A DNA stretch of 64,000 nucleotides from Owenia fusiformis (Eukaryota; Annelida; Polychaeta; Sabellida; Oweniidae): NCBI GenBank assembly GCA_903813345.2, contig CAIIXF020000003.1, positions 1,704,109 to 1,768,108 on the forward strand. Direction: 5' to 3'. Of this stretch, positions 51,931 through 62,999 are shown piece after piece. A program made the translations under genes and the position numbers. The notes beneath the pieces were generated by a model. That model made no database searches, was not told the DNA's origin, and saw nothing but the letters and a program-made list of their open reading frames with translations. Numbering within the stretch: the first letter of the stretch is position 1; each line of letters opens with the position of its first letter.

Positions 51931-52279
51931 TTCAACAATCTTTTATCTCCTATTGTACGTTAACAAAAAAGTGTTCAGGCCATATATTAATAAAAAATAC
52001 AGTACATTATGAACAATGAGTGACTGAGTTTGGGTTTCCCTGATGATAACAGTGTGTCAAGTTGTAATTATTATTTACAATAAAATTGATGGCACCTCTT
52101 CTTTCAACTCACCGCAGAAATTTGGACATACAAACAAGTTTTTGATAACTTAAAGATGTCAATACTGGGATATGGAACTCAAGGACTTGTCCTGGTCAGA
52201 GGTGACATTGCTGTCAAAATTCTAAGCCAAGTTGAAGTAACTTTGACTCGAACCACGTAACCTGTGGAATCCAAAAGTT

Positions 52280-52680
52280 TTGTTTTTCATTGCCATGGCA
52301 GAACATTACAGACATTCCTTACAGCAAGCAGCAGGATTATTCAATGCCAGCACCATCATTGATGTTGCTGACAGGTATGATGTAGAACATTCTGCCAAGT
52401 CAATGGAGCAATTTATAAGAAGTGGACAGGGCAATAAAACCTATAAAATTGCGAATAACCTACAGGTACCACCTTGGAAAAAGTTCATAAGCTCTGACAA
52501 GAACAAAGGGGAATTGATCTGATGCCTCCATAAACACACTGAAGCAGATATAGGATTGAACAAGGACCAAGACTTAATACTTTCCGGTGGACAAGTAGAA
52601 CCTAACAAATCAGTTTTGGTAACAAGTAACAGGGCAGTGATACAGACTGACTGCAACCCGAAGAAGCTGATACATGTAAA
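52280..52680 (+). pseudogene. Mobile-gene fragment (DVADRYDVEHSAKSMEQ)
   Basis: The frame has STIIDVADRYDVEHSAKSM, then YKIANNLQVPPWKKFISSDK. After a break it continues DQDLILSGGQVEPNKSVLV. The '~~.vfDrYd..~siK...r.~R' plus 'vP..W..Fl....NK..L' arrangement recurs in a large uncharacterised gene family of marine invertebrates that I recall. It is cut from its N-terminus. The biochemical function is unknown. Confidence 0.5.
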
Positions 52681-52689
52681 GTGAAGCTT

Positions 52690-54440
52690 TTGAATTAAAT
52701 CATAGGCTGTGGCTAAAGTGTCCTTAGGAATTGAATCATAGGCCGTGGTTCAAATATGCTTAATTTAACCAAACATCATTCGAAGGACTATCTCTAGGGA
52801 AATATCCCAAATCTTGACCTACAGTGTAGATGATTTCATGAAAATTGAACTGTTGACACTAGCCAAGAATCTAGCCCCACGTTCCTGTTTCTTTCTCGTT
52901 TAAACCCTAAAAGAATCATACAAAATACCCATTAATCATGTCTCTAAGTATTATGAATGTAACTGATTGTTATCAACCCAGATTTTCATTCATATTTCTT
53001 GGTTTTAAAAACATTTAATCAAATAAGCTGGAAAAAATTTTGAGAAATAAAATAATGGTGTAATAGATACAAAATTATGAAAAAAATTATAATTAGCGAA
53101 AATTGATATCCGCAAAATTTCAAAATTGCAAAAATGTGAAAGATAACAGCATCAAATATTAGTGGCAGTACAGTATTTGCATGTGAAATAATTATGATAT
53201 AAAGAGCGTTGATGAAATAATTGCGATGAACTGTTTTGATTAGCCAAGGCCAGAGCATTGGAATTTGAACTGAAGTTGAGTAGGTTGTTGTCATTGTATA
53301 AATTAAAAAAAATAATTATAGAGACTTTTTACAAAGTTGGTCTTCTTTTCAAATAGCTGACAATATTTCCCAAATTTAGATTGACTAGGCCTTCAGATTT
53401 TTTTGAATTCCAGTATTACTATTACTTATACAGTATAACCTGTCTAATCCAAATGCCACCGTGACCAGTTAAAAGCATTCGGATTGGGAGGTGTTCGTTA
53501 TCACAATAAATTATAATAATTATATCATTGATAATTAGTTTATTCAAAGATGGCAGCAGCATTCTCAGAACCTGACAATCAGAATCTCATGAATCTTTTG
53601 TTCACGTTAGTTATTTAAACTTTATATTCATGAATAGATGGCAGTTCTATACATATATGTAAGATTGTATGTATGTAAGATGGCGATACATCTATTTACG
53701 CCTATCTCAGGGGAGGGGTGAGAGATTTCCAAAAGATGAGCGTTAGTTGGTACTACATTCGAAAACCAATTTACAACTATGTTCATTTATGAAATTCACC
53801 CCAATACACGAATTATCGCCTGTGCATTGTCGAGGGAAAAAAATTGCCTTATGCTAGAATTAGTGGCCAAACTAATGATGCGCCAGTCCGGACACACAGT
53901 TTGACGGTTGTTAAAGCCCCGAAAAAGGACCTCTTCGGGGATTACCTCTCCCCTAAGGGGAAATCTACAAAGCAATGAAGGTAAGAAGTTCAAACAGATT
54001 TTAACATCATTGGTAGCATACAAAATGGTGGCTTATAATCAAAATTACGTGGTTTATAATTTAGAAGGAAATATTCAACTTTAAACTCAATATTCAACCA
54101 GCTTGGGAAGTGATCACTAACAAAGTCTATGTTAGGATACCCCCAAAGAAAAACAGATCTTCACTCCAAACGCTTTTAACCTTTTCACTTCACTCCAAAC
54201 CAATATGCATTTTTAACTGTGGACCCTGATAGTAGACCTTATAGGACCCCTGACCCAAACACCCAACGGCATGAGGAAGTTCTGGTCAAATATCATTGGG
54301 ATCACATTCATAGGCTAGAGAAAATAGACGTGTGTGCTCTTGAGAGTTCAGTATTTGCCTTCAATACATTGCATGATCAGCTTAAGGAATAACACCATCT
54401 CGGTCTGGAAAAAACAAGGGATGCCTTAACGCTGTTGGTG
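52690..54440. other. No gene; small repeats and hairpins
   Basis: A direct repeat (AAATCATAGGC.GTGG) lies at about 52698 and 52735. Short hairpins CCCCGAAAAAGGACCTCTTCGGGG (53916-53939) and CCCCTAAGGGG (53950-53960) are adjacent. Frames at 54220-54390 are open (EEVLVKYHWDHIHRLEKID) but not recognised. Confidence 0.45.
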
Positions 54441-54461
54441 GGGACACTCATTGGAAATCAC

Positions 54462-54560
54462 TGACATGGCTGCCAATGAAGGAATAACCATTCTTGTTCG
54501 ACCACCTCACACCACCCAATACCTGCAGCAACTGGACAAGACATGCTTTTTTAATATTAA
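54462..54560 (+). pseudogene. pogo/Tigger-type DDE transposase fragment
   Basis: The frame MAANEGITILVRPPHTTQYL then QQLDKTCFF matches the 'a...gi.~~~lPpHtTh~lQPLD...f' block of the DDE_1 (pogo, Tigger, Jerky) transposase domain, which holds the third catalytic Asp. Only about 30 codons remain. Confidence 0.7.
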
Positions 54561-54948
54561 TATGCTTCTTACTATAAAATTACAAAACATTGAGTATTAT
54601 GAATGTAGTTTAAATTGATACCCTGTGCTTGTTGGAAACATGAGGTATATTTGAACCAAAGATGATAATGAGCTTCTCTACCTCAGGGGGCAGCAATGTC
54701 TATTCCAATCAGTACATTTAGGCTTTTGTAAAGTTCAAAACTTAAACAGTTTACAAAGTACATGGTCCTATGTCATAATTGTTTACTCTATTTTTCAGAT
54801 AGCAGCCCCTACTGAGTTATAAAGTAAACTGTAAGTCAGTCTCAGTCATAAACAAAATATTCCCATTTAGACATTTAGATATACAGTACAGGTCTTGCCG
54901 AAGATCTTATAATTATGCATCGCGGCGCAGAACTTCGGTGCATCCATC

Positions 54949-54964
54949 GGTGCATCGATGCACC
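54949..54964. other. 16-bp perfect palindrome
   Basis: GGTGCATCGATGCACC, preceded at 54937 by a further half-copy CGGTGCATCCATC. This looks like a dyad protein-binding site or a hairpin. Confidence 0.7.
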
Positions 54965-55678
54965 CATTTCGGTACATGTTTATGATCATATTGAAATCAG
55001 GAGTATTGTGTTCGAACGCGGTAGTTAATGTCAATGAACGAATATAAAACACGTTATCTATTTATTAATTGGCGTTATTATTAATTTATTATAGTTATAG
55101 TGATTTAGTTTATTTGTTTATTACGTTGTTTTAGTGAACTGGATTTTGATTCAGTGGTCGTCTTCGAATGAACATTCATTTGTCATGATAACCACCGAGA
55201 TGCAATGGACAACTTTTGCTTTTACGTTTAATTATAATCAACGCCTTCCCTAAATTTCCTGTCAGATCATGAATGCCAGACTTCACCACGTATTTAAATA
55301 ATATTTTGCGTTTTATCATCTTTCTCAAAAGCTAAAATTCATGCATATGGTACAACTACTACTTACTGACTTTGATTTATCATTGTTTTGTTGCAAATAT
55401 GGGGATGTTTGGGTTGATGTGTTGGGACCTCCCCTTTTCATAATGTAATTATATATTATTCTATTTTGTAGGTTCTCGTGGGTAAGGTACACACAAGAAC
55501 AATACACACAAGAACAATATACGGCCCATCCTAAAGGGGCACAGACACAACAGTGCCGTTCTTCAAGTTATAGCCGTGGAATTATATAGTTTATGCATCT
55601 TGCCTCAAGCGACGTGTTAACCCTAAAAAGGTTTATCCCATATTGGATTTGAGAAACACAGTTGCTGGACAAGTGCAA
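54965..55678. other. No recognised gene
   Basis: AT-rich. A microduplication CACACAAGAACAATA is at 55492-55520. Confidence 0.4.
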
Positions 55679-56006
55679 ACTATGAAATAACAATAATATA
55701 ACAATAGATAATGTTTGGCATGTATTGTGTTTCCGTTTCATTGTTAAATTATTTGAAAGTATATAAGGGTTATGTACTGGAGGATTTGGATATGGGGTTT
55801 ATCCAGAGGGAGATATGCATATCTACCTGAGGGACCGTAGGGACTATGAAATAACAATAATATAACAATAGATAATGTTTGGCATGTATTGTGTTTCCGT
55901 TTCATTGTTAAATTATTTGAAAGTATATAAGGGTTATGTACTGGAGGATTTGGATATGGGGTTTATCCAGAGGGAGATATGCATATCTACCTGAGGGACC
56001 GTAGGG
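55679..56006. repeat. Perfect 164-bp tandem duplication
   Basis: Two adjacent copies (55679-55842 and 55843-56006) that I cannot tell apart base by base. They contain GGATTTGGATATGGGGTTTA. This is a very recent duplication within an open frame. Confidence 0.95.
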
Positions 56007-56130
56007 ACCGAAGGAAGATGTGCATATCTCACGAGGTACCCCTTGTTTATTTTGAAAGACTATGCAGGTATGAAGAGGCGGGTGGGGTATCACATGACAT
56101 ATTTGATATCCTGGTAGATGAGAAAAATAG
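55935..56130 (+). CDS. Open exon with donor, unrecognised
   Basis: The frame GFGYGVYPEGDMHIYLRDRR, then RKMCISHEVPLVYFERLCRY and SHDIFDILVDEKNR, is open from about 55930 to a GTAAGT donor at 56131. It is a plausible coding exon, partly built from the duplicated 164-bp unit. The family is unknown. Confidence 0.35.
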
Positions 56131-56574
56131 GTAAGTGTAGTAAATGTCTTGGTAAGGCAGAAGTCACCAACTAATTATCTAGCCACACACATATCATCAT
56201 GTAGTACATTGTACATGTCCATCAGGCCGTCCAACTGTCCCGCAATTTGCGTATTTGTCACGCATTTGCTGGAAAATTTGAAGTCACGCCATTTTTTTTT
56301 GTGTGACAGAGAATGTCAATGGCAAATACGCATTTTACCTGATTATTGTCCAGCAAAAATATACCTGTAGAAATGTTTTTTAAAAAGATCGGCGATACAC
56401 AACAAACCCGAACGTTGGAAAAAAACGAACGCATTTCGTTCAGACTTTTCACGCGGATAGCGTAAATGTCACACATTTTGCCTGAAATATTTCATACCTA
56501 CCCCCCCCTCTCCCCCGTTGATAGATCGCGAGCGTATCGAGCGCGAAAAATTTGAGGTGTCCAAACTTTGATTA
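56131..56574. other. No gene; possible MITE DNA
   Basis: Contains TGTCACGCATTTGC-like words in both orientations (56255-56300 and 56440-56480) and a C-run, suggesting a small degenerate palindromic element, not resolved. Confidence 0.35.
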
Positions 56575-56700
56575 TATGCAATAAAATTTAAACCAAGGTG
56601 CTCAAAATGTGGCCAAGGTGTTCAGATTTGGACCAAGGTGTCCAAAATTTGAACAAAGGTGTTCAACATTTGCAAGTCACTCATGTTAGGTGTTCCCAAG
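56575..56700. repeat. 21-22-bp minisatellite (AAGGTGTTCAAAATTTG)
   Basis: Five or six degenerate units of CCAAGGTGTCCAAAATTTGA are laid head to tail. Confidence 0.85.
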
Positions 56701-57182
56701 TTGACAGGCCTGGTACATGTACATGTGGCCCAGTACATGACTAAGCTTACATGTACAAAATATGTTCTGTACAAACCTTATTGAACTTAGTTTTAGTATG
56801 AAAGATCATTTTGGAAGGATGAATTTACAGTATAATCAATGTTTTATCAGTACATCCAAGCTTTTTTAAGAGGTTTATTTTTCATTTGTCTTGATTTCTC
56901 TTGTATTTACACATTTTGCATGCACATGTACATGTATTTTGCCCAGAATTCATTAGTGTAGCAATCCTCTAATCATGATACAGAATAAGATCACATGTAA
57001 TGACAGAGCTAGATGTACTTAACACATTATCATTTTATGAGCTGCTTGATGAATTCATCTACATAGTGGACATGTACTTCATCCATATCTAAGCGTAAGG
57101 AACTACAGAACATGTCATTATTTTTGGTATACATGTACTTTATACACATACAAATTTCTATTTGGTATATTTGACTCTTTTA
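56701..57182. other. No gene; ACATGTAC-rich
   Basis: Repeated TACATGTACATGT words, AT-rich and otherwise featureless. Confidence 0.45.
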
Positions 57183-57450
57183 TTAGATATGCTACAGATA
57201 AGTTACTCAATGATGACTTAGTCTCCCAGAGCAGTTGAAAAGGTGACAGGAAGGATGTGACAATTGAGGAAATGCGGGCCTTCATAGGTCTCCTGCTGTG
57301 TATGGGAGTAGTAAAATAAAAAAAAACTACAATAGAATCGTATTGGAATCAGGGGGAATGTACATGGCTGGGCCATACAATCAACTTTGGCAAAGTCATG
57401 ACAAGGAATAGGTAAAAGAAGTTCCATATTGTTTGAAATGTTAAAGTATC
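57183..57450 (+). pseudogene. piggyBac transposase N-terminal fragment
   Basis: The frame YATDKLLNDDLVSQSS, a stop, then RKDVTIEEMRAFIGLLLCMG with VVK, then ESYWNQGECTW, matches the 'w..~t..E~~aF~gl~i~mG...~p~i..yW' start of piggyBac transposases. The end (FGKVMTRNR) resembles '~~.~ms..rf'. Three stops are present. It is followed 160 bp later by an hAT fragment, so two superfamilies are juxtaposed. Confidence 0.75.
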
Positions 57451-57610
57451 CTTTCAAGAACAATTTTCCTGCATGTGACTACAGCTTTATATGGAGGTTT
57501 ATAAATGTTTCTTAATGTTGCCCCTATTGTTTTCTGATCATTGCAGTACTTTGTAGCTAAAAATAAACATTTCTTCAACATTTAAACCGACTTTAATACT
57601 ATTTTTCAGA

Positions 57611-57877
57611 TATGGGAAGAAACTGCAGAATCAAACATGGCCAGCTATTCATCTGTTGTACTACCCAGATTTCCCTTTGATCATGGACATTGTAGATATT
57701 GTGCTGTGTTTGCCAAGTACAAGCATAGAAAATGAGAGGGTGTTCTCCCAAATGGAAATTATTAAGAATGATAAGCGCACATGTCTGTCATCTAGCACAC
57801 TCAATAATGCCCAAACCATTGCTCTTTGCAGCAATGATATATGTAAATATGACCCTACACCTGGCATAGAGGCATAG
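57611..57877 (+). pseudogene. hAT transposase C-terminal dimerisation region
   Basis: The frame YYPDFPLIMDIVDIVLCLPS, then TSIENERVFSQMEIIKNDKR and LSSSTLNNAQTIAL, is the hAT C-terminal dimerisation block ('yP.L...a~~~L~~p~ss...ER.FS......~~R..L....l..l'). It ends YDPTPGIEA at a stop, after which a related frame continues a few codons. The zinc-finger N-terminus and core are absent. Confidence 0.85.
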
Positions 57878-58300
57878 TGGGAAGCCAAACCTCGTAGGAT
57901 TAACTTTAAAGATGGCAAAGGAAAATCAAAGAATTTGGTGAGAGGAAAAGGGGATTGAGGCAGCCCTGGCTCTGGTGACATCCTCGGTCAAACAGGACAC
58001 CAAGTCAAAAAGAGGCATCAATGATATCGAAGTCCATGCTGCCGTCTCTATCATTATCAATGGGAAGGAACAAGAAGAACATGTATATAAGACATGACGT
58101 GCTACTTGAATTTATTCTCATGACTCCAAATTTTCCCACTTTTCATTCTCCAGAGATATAATATCCAGTTTCTTACTGGGGTACCGAGTTTAGTTTTTTC
58201 AAATACACGAGTTCTTGTGAATCTTTTACTATCCTTTGGACCTATTGTGTCAATCCTATCCCCTCCATCCATTTTGTACGATCACCAGGCGTGGCAGTGT
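57878..58300. other. Short open continuation, no gene assigned
   Basis: After the hAT stop a frame to about 58097 (EVHAAVSIIINGKEQEEHVY) remains open, but I do not recognise it. Confidence 0.3.
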
Positions 58301-58304
58301 TCCA

Positions 58305-58334
58305 AAGTGACTGGACAAATTTGTCCAGTCACTT
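58305..58334. other. 30-bp perfect palindrome
   Basis: AAGTGACTGGACAAA followed directly by its reverse complement, with flanking imperfect pairing (GTGTTCC on the left, GGCAC on the right). It could form a strong cruciform or hairpin, or mark the centre of a fold-back insertion. Confidence 0.9.
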
Positions 58335-59506
58335 GGCACAAAAGCACCAGGAAAATTCTCCCTCTAAAAATTTAAGCATCTTGCGTTAAGTATTAGGAAG
58401 TGGGCTTCTATGTCCAAAAATCAAAAAGAACATCATTATAAAAACAATGTGGAAATAAGCAACACATCACAATAATAGAATACACTAACCATTACATGTA
58501 CTATTGTGATATTTAATTTTCCAGAATGCCATTACAGCTACCCAATCTGTATTTCAAGAGGTAAATTATAGATGTGCACAAAGAAAGGGTGGAGTGAACT
58601 AATTTGTTATTATTTCTTGCTGTCTCATATCATATGTCACCAGCTTTTATATTCCATGTGATGTAACTAGGAAAAACAAATTAAACTCTGCACAGCTGGG
58701 GACTGCAGAGCCAGTACTGCAAAAATAACCTTTTACTAACCATTGTATGCAGAAGCGTAATCCTCTGTAGTGGGATTTAAACTACTGAATGTGATCATAA
58801 AATCATTGCAAATAGGCTTATGTCATCAATGTTTAATTCTAGGAGTTAAGATAGAAGTGAAGATACGAAGGGCAATCACAACTTGCAGCCAAGGGAGGCT
58901 GTATTACCCCAGGCCTTTTAATGGGGGAAAAATGTTGGCTCGAGGAATGACAGCTGCCAATCTCAATCCTAGTGTAACTATTACCCTAGTTACACTATCA
59001 GTTTTGATCCCCAGAGATTGCCATATTAAAACCTGTCTATGGATTTCACAAAAATTGTACTCTAATTGCTGTTACTGATATTGTTATACAGCATTTAACA
59101 TTTTTCACTATGTATACACCTTATGCTTTTCTGAACATGCTCTAACTAACACTCTAAGTCAAGATTCCATTTGGGGATGCTACATTTCAAGATATGGCTT
59201 CATGCCAAAAAACTTTATTATAATTTATTTATTAAATTATTTATTAATATCATGACAACATAATTATTATATTAACTGAAGGAATTTTGATTTGTCTCTT
59301 CACTCATGGAAGACATTCCAGATTATGTAGACATTATGTAGTATGTATAACCAGCAGAGCATTTGCTGTTCCCGAGTCCTGTCAAAAAGATTTGTTTATC
59401 ATACATCTAGGATAATTGTGCCACTGTCTCCTAAAATGATTCTCAAAACACTGCCTTACACCAAAATCTATATGATGACCACAGTGCACTGCTTTTTGAG
59501 TAAAGT
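58335..59506. other. No recognised gene
   Basis: A short hairpin AGTGTAACT-8 nt-AGTTACACT lies at 58969-58994. The 102-codon frame at 58770-59078 has no motif. Confidence 0.4.
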
Positions 59507-59824
59507 GTGCAATTTATAAACAGATTGTGGTTTAAGTTGTATGTCAAATGCAAGGCTACAAGAAATAGCACGAAGGATGAAATAAACCAGTTCAAGCTAG
59601 GTGCTTGTAGGATGGTGGTGACACATCAAACCAGAGCCACTAGACCCTCATCACCTACCAGAGCCCCACATATTAGATCTCCAATACATCACAGATCACC
59701 AACTCCTCCGAGATCCAGAACCCCTACAGGATCCCCAGTGCCTTCCAGATCAGCAACATCATCTTCACCTCCTAATTTTGATAATAGCAGTATTTGGGAT
59801 TGTACACCTGAGCTCAACTGTTAA
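59507..59824 (+). CDS. Arg/Ser/Pro-rich ORF
   Basis: The 105-codon frame starts MQFINRLWFKLYVKCKATRN and continues into a low-complexity tail (RSPIHHRSPTPPRSRTPTGS, then SATSSSPPNFDNSSIW). It ends at TAA. RS/SP-rich tails are common in nuclear proteins. The bias is over a long stretch and in one frame only, so a real exon is plausible. No family is known to me. Confidence 0.35.
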   Translation: MQFINRLWFKLYVKCKATRNSTKDEINQFKLGACRMVVTHQTRATRPSSPTRAPHIRSPIHHRSPTPPRSRTPTGSPVPSRSATSSSPPNFDNSSIWDCTPELNC

Positions 59825-60384
59825 CAAATAATGGACAAATTACCAAGGAACATTTGGATTACATTTTATCTAAAACTTTCAACTTTTCAGTCTATCACAA
59901 AGGACTATGTATTGATTCATCAATAATTGCTGACACGAGAAGTACATTTCCACTTGAAGAGCAAGTAAGAGATGGGGTAAGATACATTTTCAACCACATG
60001 TTCCCTCTTGGAGAGTGTTAAATAGCAATATGACTGGGAACGTCCCTGCTGGTGTGGAATCAAAGGGAAAACTGAACCAAATTAAGGTTGAAGCCTTAAT
60101 GGCAATATATTTAATTCTTTACAAATGAAAAAAAAATTCCAAAAGAGACAATCAAATTTAAAACTCAACATTCATATCATTTTGCAAACTAGCAAATTTG
60201 TACAAAAAAATGTGTTAACAGTAACAGTGTTACCATTATGAACCTCAAACCAAAAGGGGCTGATGATTTCATGTTTGGAAATTGGCAGCCCAAGCTGTGC
60301 ATTTAACAGAATGTAGGGACCTATGAAGCACTTTATCTGGAATTTGTGATCCCAGAACACATTATTTCTTGAGTTTACATGTTC
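59825..60384. other. No recognised gene
   Basis: AT-rich, with no coding support. Confidence 0.4.
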
Positions 60385-60616
60385 AGAAAGAAGGGAATGT
60401 GATTCATCCGAAATCTAACATTGGAAATGGACGACATTTGGAGCATATTTTGGAACGACCATGACTCTATCAATATAAGACTAGGGTTATTAAAACTTTG
60501 CCAGAGGATCCCACATTGAATGAAGTCCTTGTGTGCCAAATTTCAGAGCAATTAACCTCCATTTAAGAAAAATATTCGAGAAATGGAGGGTTGCATTTTT
60601 TTTGGGTCACCCTGTA
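60385..60616 (+). mobile_element. mariner 3' end (GRHLEHIL, then CACCCTGTA)
   Basis: The frame KSNIGNGRHLEHILERP and stop (about 60402-60470) is the typical mariner transposase C-terminus ('..nGgH~Ehl~'). The following 140 bp run to GGGTCACCCTGTA, the mariner right terminus, followed by TA. The 5' part of the element is not found within the window. Confidence 0.7.
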
Positions 60617-60621
60617 TAATA

Positions 60622-60924
60622 AATCTTAATTGTCTAAAGTGGAAGCCACTTGAATCCAGAAGAAGAGATAAAGATCGCATTATCATGTTTAAGATTTGTG
60701 AAAATATTGCCCCCGATTATATCATTGAACTTTTTGACCGTTTTTAAAATCTGAGCAAAGAAGGGCCTTTAGAACCCATAGACCTTTCCAAATACCCGCA
60801 AAATCAAGCACTGGACAAGCTACTGGATTAACCCTCCATGGGAACAAGAAGCCACAGAATGGCTGGACAGCAGAGTTAAGAAATTCAAAGATGATATAGC
60901 CACAAGATACATGAAACATTGTTA
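60622..60924 (+). pseudogene. LINE C-terminal tail
   Basis: The frame NLNCLKWKPLESRRRDKDRI, then IMFKICENIAPDYIIELFDR and, after a stop and shift, RTHRPFQIPAKSSTGQATG and WTAELRN. This corresponds to the '.L.W.~L..RR..~~~~~~yki.~..~P.~l.~~' tail and the 'R..~.~~iP.~.~~...~sF' block of CR1/BovB-like ORF2 proteins. It starts directly at a mariner terminus. Confidence 0.65.
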
Positions 60925-61296
60925 AGTAAATCAAAACATTTCAGACGAGGAACAATAAATGTCCTTGGCTTTTCCTTCTTTTACCAACAGGCGGGCCCAA
61001 CTATGCACATTGAATTTCGACCTGAATGATTGATTGAGAGTGTCATACAATTTTTCTTCAAACATGTTCCATTCAGTGCAAAGTGAAACGAAAATGTTTT
61101 TCTGTCAGCGCATTGCTTTATTTGCAGTCCCTAATTTTAGCGGCGTATGGTTCCCCAGCTGTGAGAAGATATTTTCACAGCTTGTGACGCAAACCACACT
61201 AAAACAAGGGACGTGGTATAACAGACTAATGTACCAACAGACAGGCATTTTTGTTTTGGTTTGAATGGAACACATTTGACGAAAAACCGAACAATA

Positions 61297-62152
61297 GAGA
61301 GATTTCGCACCTAATGAAAGTACAACTTATAACGTATACTTATACTTATAGGTAAACGTACAAGGTGTTTCATAATGTGGGCTTTTCGTCAGGAAAGATC
61401 TTCTCGGACTTTAATAAATACAGGTCAAAGGGATGCCATTTGTACTTTCTTAAATTGTAGCATGTTTAGTTGATCCAAATGTGTTTGTCTAGAATAAAAT
61501 AGGCTCATATATAGTACATATGTTATAGAACCATCTCTTCTCAAATTGACTTTTGGAGATGCTCGTTATGAAACACCCTGTATGTCATATGTTGAGCTAC
61601 TGAATGGGACGTTTCCAGGAATTGCTAGAACTTCTGGTTTGATTGGTGTTTCAAATTGATGGTTAAAGTATTTGATTGGATACTGTTCCCACTCAGCCAA
61701 TTAATTTCAAAAATGCTTGCGGTCAATTGTTCCACACACATGTAGGAAAATCTTTATACGGAGATCCAACTGTATACGTTATCATCTACGTAAATATACC
61801 GTTTTGTAAGTTCATTGAACTTATACTGATCATGAAAACACTGAAATAATCAACTTTTTTATGTAATGACTCACTTTAAAGAATCATGACTCACTTTAAA
61901 GGACCGTGTTTATAATACACTGCAACTACAAGGACACAGAAGCAAGCATTTAATTATAATGTGCATAATCTACACGTGCAGATGACAGTGCATTCACAGT
62001 CTCTAGTTGATGGAGCTTTTCTATAACGGGAATAGTTATGTTCCATTAAGTACAATTTAAAATTGATTTGAGTAAATATAATAGTTTGACATGACCCTTT
62101 AAACTATACGTATACGTATAAGTTTTATTTTCACTTATGTGCGAAATCTCTC
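61297..62152. mobile_element. 856-bp TIR element with nested MITE
   Basis: The left GAGAGATTTCGCACCTAATG and the right CATAAGTGCGAAATCTCTC (inverse) lie between TA dinucleotides. Inverted similarity continues for about 50 bp to CTTATA.CGTATAC. It encodes nothing recognisable and carries a nested mariner MITE at 61361-61580. Confidence 0.85.
61361..61580. mobile_element. 220-bp mariner-type MITE
   Basis: CAAGGTGTTTCATAATG and its inverse CGTTATGAAACACCCTG (two mismatches) are bounded by TA. It is nested inside the 856-bp element and is therefore younger. Confidence 0.8.
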
Positions 62153-62439
62153 TAATATGAAACTCACAATTGTTATTGGGTAGATCAAAAATTCAAATTA
62201 CCTTTTCAAGCTTCATAGTTGGACCTGCCTGTTGATAATAGAGACAAATGTGCTGTCATTTGACATGGCATGTGAATAAATATCTTTATAAAGCCCGAAA
62301 TTATTAAAGATCCACCAAAAATACTTACATTGAAAAGTTGAGATCAATTTAGAACAATGTATGAGATTTATAAATTATATCGGCAGAATACAATAAACAT
62401 ATAAAGAGATTTTGGATGATTAACCCCTCTCATTTTGAG

Positions 62440-62600
62440 GGAGTACTGATGGCGCCATTTCACTTTGTTAAGTGAGTTCATCTCCATATTGTGGCAGAAT
62501 TGTTTGAAATCATAACCAAAGAATGTGTCATGAGAGTTATAACATATAAGTTGACAAGATGTCCATCGAATGGAGTATCAATGCCAATTGAGGATTCATA
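62440..62600. repeat. Dispersed repeat (two blocks shared with 43.4-43.8 kb)
   Basis: Contains both blocks found separately at 43699-43775 and 43417-43490, joined here in one stretch. The unit order differs between loci. Confidence 0.75.
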
Positions 62601-62821
62601 GAATGATATTTTGAAAATAATTAAAAAGTACATTATTTAAATTAATAAATTATGGTTACTTTTTCTGACAACATATTTGAATAAAATGAATTAATCTATG
62701 TTCTATTTCCAGATATACAGCACTGAACTCAGAGCGTCTGGTCACTCGATTTAGGACTCAAAGAGACAGCTGCTGCTGCTACACCTGCACTACCATAACA
62801 AGGACAGTCTAGGCCTAGATA

Positions 62822-62994
62822 TCCCACTACTCTGAGCATATCAAAACCAATACATTTTCGCAAGATCATTTATTTAATTTTTTTAATTTTTTAACCTCCG
62901 CTACATCCATTTTTTACCTCACAAGTTCTACCCTGTTTCCTCTTCCTGCCTTCTGTATGTTTGTATTGGTTTTGATATGGCCCGAGTAGTTGGA
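62822..62994. repeat. 35-bp inverted repeat
   Basis: TCCCACTACTCTGAGCATAT to CAAAACCAATACA on the left and TTGTATTGGTTTTGATATGG to CCGAGTAGTTGGA on the right pair for about 35 bp with few mismatches, separated by about 100 bp. Probably a fold-back or a MITE core. Confidence 0.8.
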
Positions 62995-62999
62995 CTATG

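Noticed and set aside
56258-56476. 72-codon minus-strand ORF
   Set aside because: Open through a palindromic, T-rich segment; no motif.
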